A stretch of 64,000 nucleotides of DNA from JAWLHJ01 sp039587535 (GTDB taxonomy: Bacteria > Gemmatimonadota > Gemmatimonadetes > Longimicrobiales > Gaopeijiaceae). The notes under the pieces were generated by a model. That model saw only the letters and a list, made by a program, of their open reading frames with translations, was not told the DNA's origin and made no database searches. The translations under genes were made by a program, and so were the position numbers. Shown here piece after piece: positions 61,529 through 64,000 of the stretch. The DNA lies in the NCBI GenBank assembly GCA_039587535.1, contig JBDHIF010000012.1, positions 1 to 64,000 of the forward strand. Reading direction: 5' to 3'. Each line of letters begins with the position of its first letter. The stretch's first letter is position 1.

Positions 61529-62509
61529 ATGAGGATTCTGTTCTGGGGTACCTCTGACTTCGCTGTGCCCTCTCTGCGGGCGTTGGTGGGCGAGGGTTTC
61601 GAGATCGTCGGTGTCGTGACGCAGCCCGACCGCCCTGCCGGCCGGGGACGGCGCCTCACCCCTTCTCCGGTCAAGCAGGTGGCCCTCGAGGAAGGGCTGA
61701 CCGTGCTCACACCCGATCGCCCGCGAGGGGAGGACTTCCTGGCCCTGATCCGAGATTTGCGCCCGGATGTATCCGTCGTCGTGGCCTACGGACACATCCT
61801 CGTCCAGGAGGTCTTGGACGTGCCCCGGTTGGGCTCGGTCAACCTGCATGCCTCACTCCTGCCCAGGCTGCGCGGGGCCGCGCCCATCAACTGGGCCATT
61901 GCCAGGGGAGATGAGGAGACGGGCGTCACGGTGATGCGCATGGTGGAAGCGATGGACGCGGGCCCCATCATCCACCAGGTACCGGAGCCGATTCTGCCGG
62001 ACGAGACCGCCGGTGAGCTCACGCTTCGGTTGTCCGAGGTGGGTGCGGCGGCCCTGGTCGAGGGACTGGCGTTCCTTGACGCCGGGCTCGTGGAAGAAAT
62101 CGAGCAGGAGGAGGCCGAGGCGACCTATGCGCCGAAGATCGACCGGACGACCGCGCGCGTCGACTGGTCCCGCTCGGCGCGGGAGGTGACCGACCACATT
62201 CGCGCCATGGATCCGGTGCCCGGACCGTGGACTGAGCTCGAGGGCGTTTCGGTGAAGGTCTTTCGAGCCAAGGTGGTCGAGGGATCGTTCCTCTTGGACG
62301 AAGGGACGGCCGGGAACGGGGCAGATCCTCTGCGCCACGTGCCGAAGCCCGGGCGGGTCCTGGCGACCGAGCCCGCGGAAGGAGTCCTCGTTGCTTGTGG
62401 AGACGGGGCCGTCACCCTCGGCGAGGTGCAGCCGTCGGGGAGTCGAAGGATGACCGCCTCGGACTGGATCAACGGTCGCGGGGTGTCCGTCGGTCAGATC
62501 TTCGGGTAG
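61529..62509 (+). CDS. fmt: Methionyl-tRNA formyltransferase
   Basis: Formylates initiator Met-tRNA with 10-formyl-THF. 326 residues, N-terminal Rossmann domain with HASLLPRLRGAAPINWAI (catalytic His and the folate loop), linker, and C-terminal OB-fold ending TASDWINGRGVSVGQIFG. Start ATG 61529 with FWGTSDFAVPSL. Acts just before def in the same pathway and is followed by the thi genes four bases later. Confidence 0.97.
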   Translation: MRILFWGTSDFAVPSLRALVGEGFEIVGVVTQPDRPAGRGRRLTPSPVKQVALEEGLTVLTPDRPRGEDFLALIRDLRPDVSVVVAYGHILVQEVLDVPRLGSVNLHASLLPRLRGAAPINWAIARGDEETGVTVMRMVEAMDAGPIIHQVPEPILPDETAGELTLRLSEVGAAALVEGLAFLDAGLVEEIEQEEAEATYAPKIDRTTARVDWSRSAREVTDHIRAMDPVPGPWTELEGVSVKVFRAKVVEGSFLLDEGTAGNGADPLRHVPKPGRVLATEPAEGVLVACGDGAVTLGEVQPSGSRRMTASDWINGRGVSVGQIFG

Positions 62510-62513
62510 GTAC

Positions 62514-63206
62514 GTGACACTCTTGCCCGTCCCGCAGCTACACGTGGTGACCAACGACCGAGTCCTTGCTCGAGACGAGTTCCTCCAGCAGGCCCGAGAG
62601 GTCATGGCGGCCGGCGGCGGGCGATTGGCGCTGCATGTTCGGGGTCCGCGGTCGGCGGGGCGGGCGCTGTACCACCGAGCATCCAAGCTTCGGGATGCGG
62701 CGCGAAAGTGGGGGGCTTCTTTGCTCGTCAACGATCGCGTGGACGTGGCCCTCGCGGCCCGGGTGGACGGCGCACATCTAGGGGAACGTTCCCTGCCGGT
62801 TGATTTGGCGCGGGAACTTCTCGGAGCCCAACGCATGGTCGGTGCATCCGTACATGGGCGGGACGCACTCGTCGCGGTGACCGCCGCGGGGGCGAGTTTC
62901 GCCTTCTTGGGTATGGTGTTCCCCTCGGCGAGCCATCCCGGGAGGACGGGCGTCGGGATCGGTGGATTCTCCGCGATCCTCGATGAAGGGCAGCCGATTC
63001 CCGTGCTCGGAATCGGTGGTATCGACACCGCCCGCGTGGGTGCCGTGTTGAAGGCGGGCGCACATGGCGTGGCGGTCCTGAGCGGGATCTGGGAGCGGTC
63101 GGATCCCGCCTCGGCCGTACTCGACTATCTCGCCGCGCTGGACACCGTGCAGGACCAGCCTTCGGGCTTTGCCAAGCGCCGGGAGGCGATGGAGGAGACA
63201 CGATGA
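62514..63206 (+). CDS. thiE: Thiamine phosphate synthase / TenI-like TIM barrel
   Basis: Joins HMP-PP and thiazole phosphate into thiamine phosphate. 230 residues. LLVNDRVDVALAARVDGAHLG, GASVHGRDALVAVTAAGASFAFLGMVFPSASHPG and VLGIGGIDTARVGAVLKAGAHGVAVLSG outline the ThiE barrel and its phosphate loop. The start of the family (pyrophosphate loop with Arg/Lys) is shorter than in E. coli ThiE, so a TenI-type aminohydrolase-like role is not excluded. GTG 62514; it overlaps thiS by four bases (ATGA). Confidence 0.85.
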   Translation: MTLLPVPQLHVVTNDRVLARDEFLQQAREVMAAGGGRLALHVRGPRSAGRALYHRASKLRDAARKWGASLLVNDRVDVALAARVDGAHLGERSLPVDLARELLGAQRMVGASVHGRDALVAVTAAGASFAFLGMVFPSASHPGRTGVGIGGFSAILDEGQPIPVLGIGGIDTARVGAVLKAGAHGVAVLSGIWERSDPASAVLDYLAALDTVQDQPSGFAKRREAMEETR

Positions 63207-63424
63207 ACACGACCGGAACCACAGTGAGCGTGCGGCTCAACGGGAAGAAGGCGGAGGTGCGGGATGGCCAGACCGTCCGAGCGTTGCTGGAGTCCCTCGA
63301 TCTCCATCCGGGCATGGTGGTGGTGGAGCTGAACCGAGAGATCCTTGAACGCGACGTCTACGGGGCGCGCACCATCCACGAAGGCGACGCCATCGAGCTC
63401 GTCCACTTCGTCGGAGGAGGATGA
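63203..63424 (+). CDS. thiS: Sulfur carrier protein ThiS
   Basis: 73-residue ubiquitin-fold protein that carries sulfur as a C-terminal thiocarboxylate to ThiG. VSVRLNGKKAEVRDGQTVRALLESL and ELNREILERDVYGARTIHEGDAIELVHFVGGG match, and the C-terminus ends in the required Gly-Gly. ATG 63203 overlaps thiE. Confidence 0.95.
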   Translation: MNTTGTTVSVRLNGKKAEVRDGQTVRALLESLDLHPGMVVVELNREILERDVYGARTIHEGDAIELVHFVGGG

Positions 63425-63425
63425 C

Positions 63426-64000
63426 ATGGCGGGAGGAGAAACCCTGGACACCCCCTTCGAAGTAGGCGGTCACACGCTGCGCTCTCGCCTGATCGTAGGT
63501 ACGGGGAAGTATGAGACGAACGAGGTGATGGTCGATGCGATCCGTGCGTCTGGCGCGGACATGGTTACAGTGGCGGTTCGCCGCGTGGACCTGGACCGGA
63601 CGAAGGAGGAAGGCGTCCTTCATCACCTCGATCCGGAGGAGTTCTTCCTCCTGGCGAACACCGCGGGCTGCTACACCGCTGAGGATGCCGTCCGATATGC
63701 CCGGCTTGCGCGGGCCGCGGGCTTCAACGACTTCGTGAAGCTGGAGGTCATCGGCGACGAAAGGACCCTCCTGCCTGACGTGCACGCAACGCTCCAGGCT
63801 GCCCGGACGCTCGCCGAGGAGGGCTTCAAGGTCATGGCGTACACCAACGACGACCTCATTACGGCCTTGAAGCTGGAAGATGCGGGATGCGTGGCTGTCA
63901 TGCCGCTTGCCAGCCCCATCGGGAGTGGGCTCGGTGTCGTCAATCCGTATTTCATCCGCGAGATCAAGCGGCGTCTGGAGGTTCCCGTCATCGTGGACGC
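63426..64000 (+). CDS. thiG: Thiazole synthase, 3' end cut by the window
   Basis: Builds the thiazole phosphate ring from deoxyxylulose phosphate, glycine imine and ThiS sulfur. The frame from ATG 63426 runs open to the end of the window (about 191 residues of about 260). GTGKYETNEVM near residue 25, VTVAVRRVDLDR, the Schiff-base Lys in FVKLEVIGDERTLLPD, and VMPLASPIGSGLGVVNP identify it. It starts two bases after the thiS stop. The order thiE-thiS-thiG suggests one operon with fmt. Confidence 0.95.
   Translation, partial: MAGGETLDTPFEVGGHTLRSRLIVGTGKYETNEVMVDAIRASGADMVTVAVRRVDLDRTKEEGVLHHLDPEEFFLLANTAGCYTAEDAVRYARLARAAGFNDFVKLEVIGDERTLLPDVHATLQAARTLAEEGFKVMAYTNDDLITALKLEDAGCVAVMPLASPIGSGLGVVNPYFIREIKRRLEVPVIVD

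Overview
The window is a GC-rich, densely coding stretch of a diderm (Gram-negative-type) bacterial chromosome. Two-membrane markers are a TolC-like channel, an RND pump, a TonB-dependent receptor, several lipoproteins and a predicted outer-membrane barrel. The mix of a three-gene succinate dehydrogenase with one long membrane anchor, an EF-G paralogue, multi-FAS1 lipoprotein, exported amidases and an epimerase-type threonine dehydrogenase fits Gemmatimonadota best. That assignment is inference from gene content; no rRNA is present, and I saw no tRNA, CRISPR array, prophage or insertion sequence.

Layout. 1-6.0 kb: tripartite efflux operon (TolC end, adaptor broken by a frameshift, RND permease) with a small PII-like gene and a DUF2892 gene. 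6.1-10.6 kb: ClpP-like protease, lipoprotein serpin, EF-G-like GTPase. 10.7-14.1 kb (-): sdhB, sdhA and membrane anchor. 14.5-22.5 kb: exported serine hydrolase, then ECF sigma, FecR, TonB receptor with STN domain, and a five-FAS1 lipoprotein. 22.5-25.3 kb: two divergent membrane proteins. 25.6-27.9 kb: TPP riboswitch, thiC, infA. 28-32.2 kb: VOC protein, exported PIMT, membrane spermidine-synthase-like protein. 32.5-35.7 kb: AAA ATPase, KefF-like reductase, KefC-like antiporter. 35.9-38.1 kb: threonine dehydrogenase and KBL. 38.2-42.6 kb (-): histidine kinase, response regulator, predicted barrel protein, cytochrome c'-like protein. 42.9-48.0 kb: exported M20 hydrolase and two exported amidases. 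48.1-54.7 kb: yebC, ruvC, ruvA, inverted feoAB, ruvB, queA. 54.8-59.3 kb: aminotransferase, amidohydrolase lipoprotein, amino-acid permease. 59.5-64.0 kb: tgt, yajC, def, fmt, thiE, thiS, thiG (cut by the window end).

How the genes work together. Housekeeping blocks (sdh, ruv-queA-tgt-yajC, def-fmt, thi) alternate with periplasm-facing degradation and uptake modules. Many genes overlap by 1-4 bases (ATGA, GTGA or TGATG), so translational coupling is common. Convergent gene pairs are separated by strong hairpins, two of which are perfect palindromes. I did not find an unmistakable new system. The best candidates for undescribed biology are the kinase-regulator-barrel-cytochrome group with a direct-repeat operator, the AAA ATPase placed ahead of a KefF/KefC pair, the efflux operon ending in a PII-like protein, and the divergent ClpP and EF-G paralogues.
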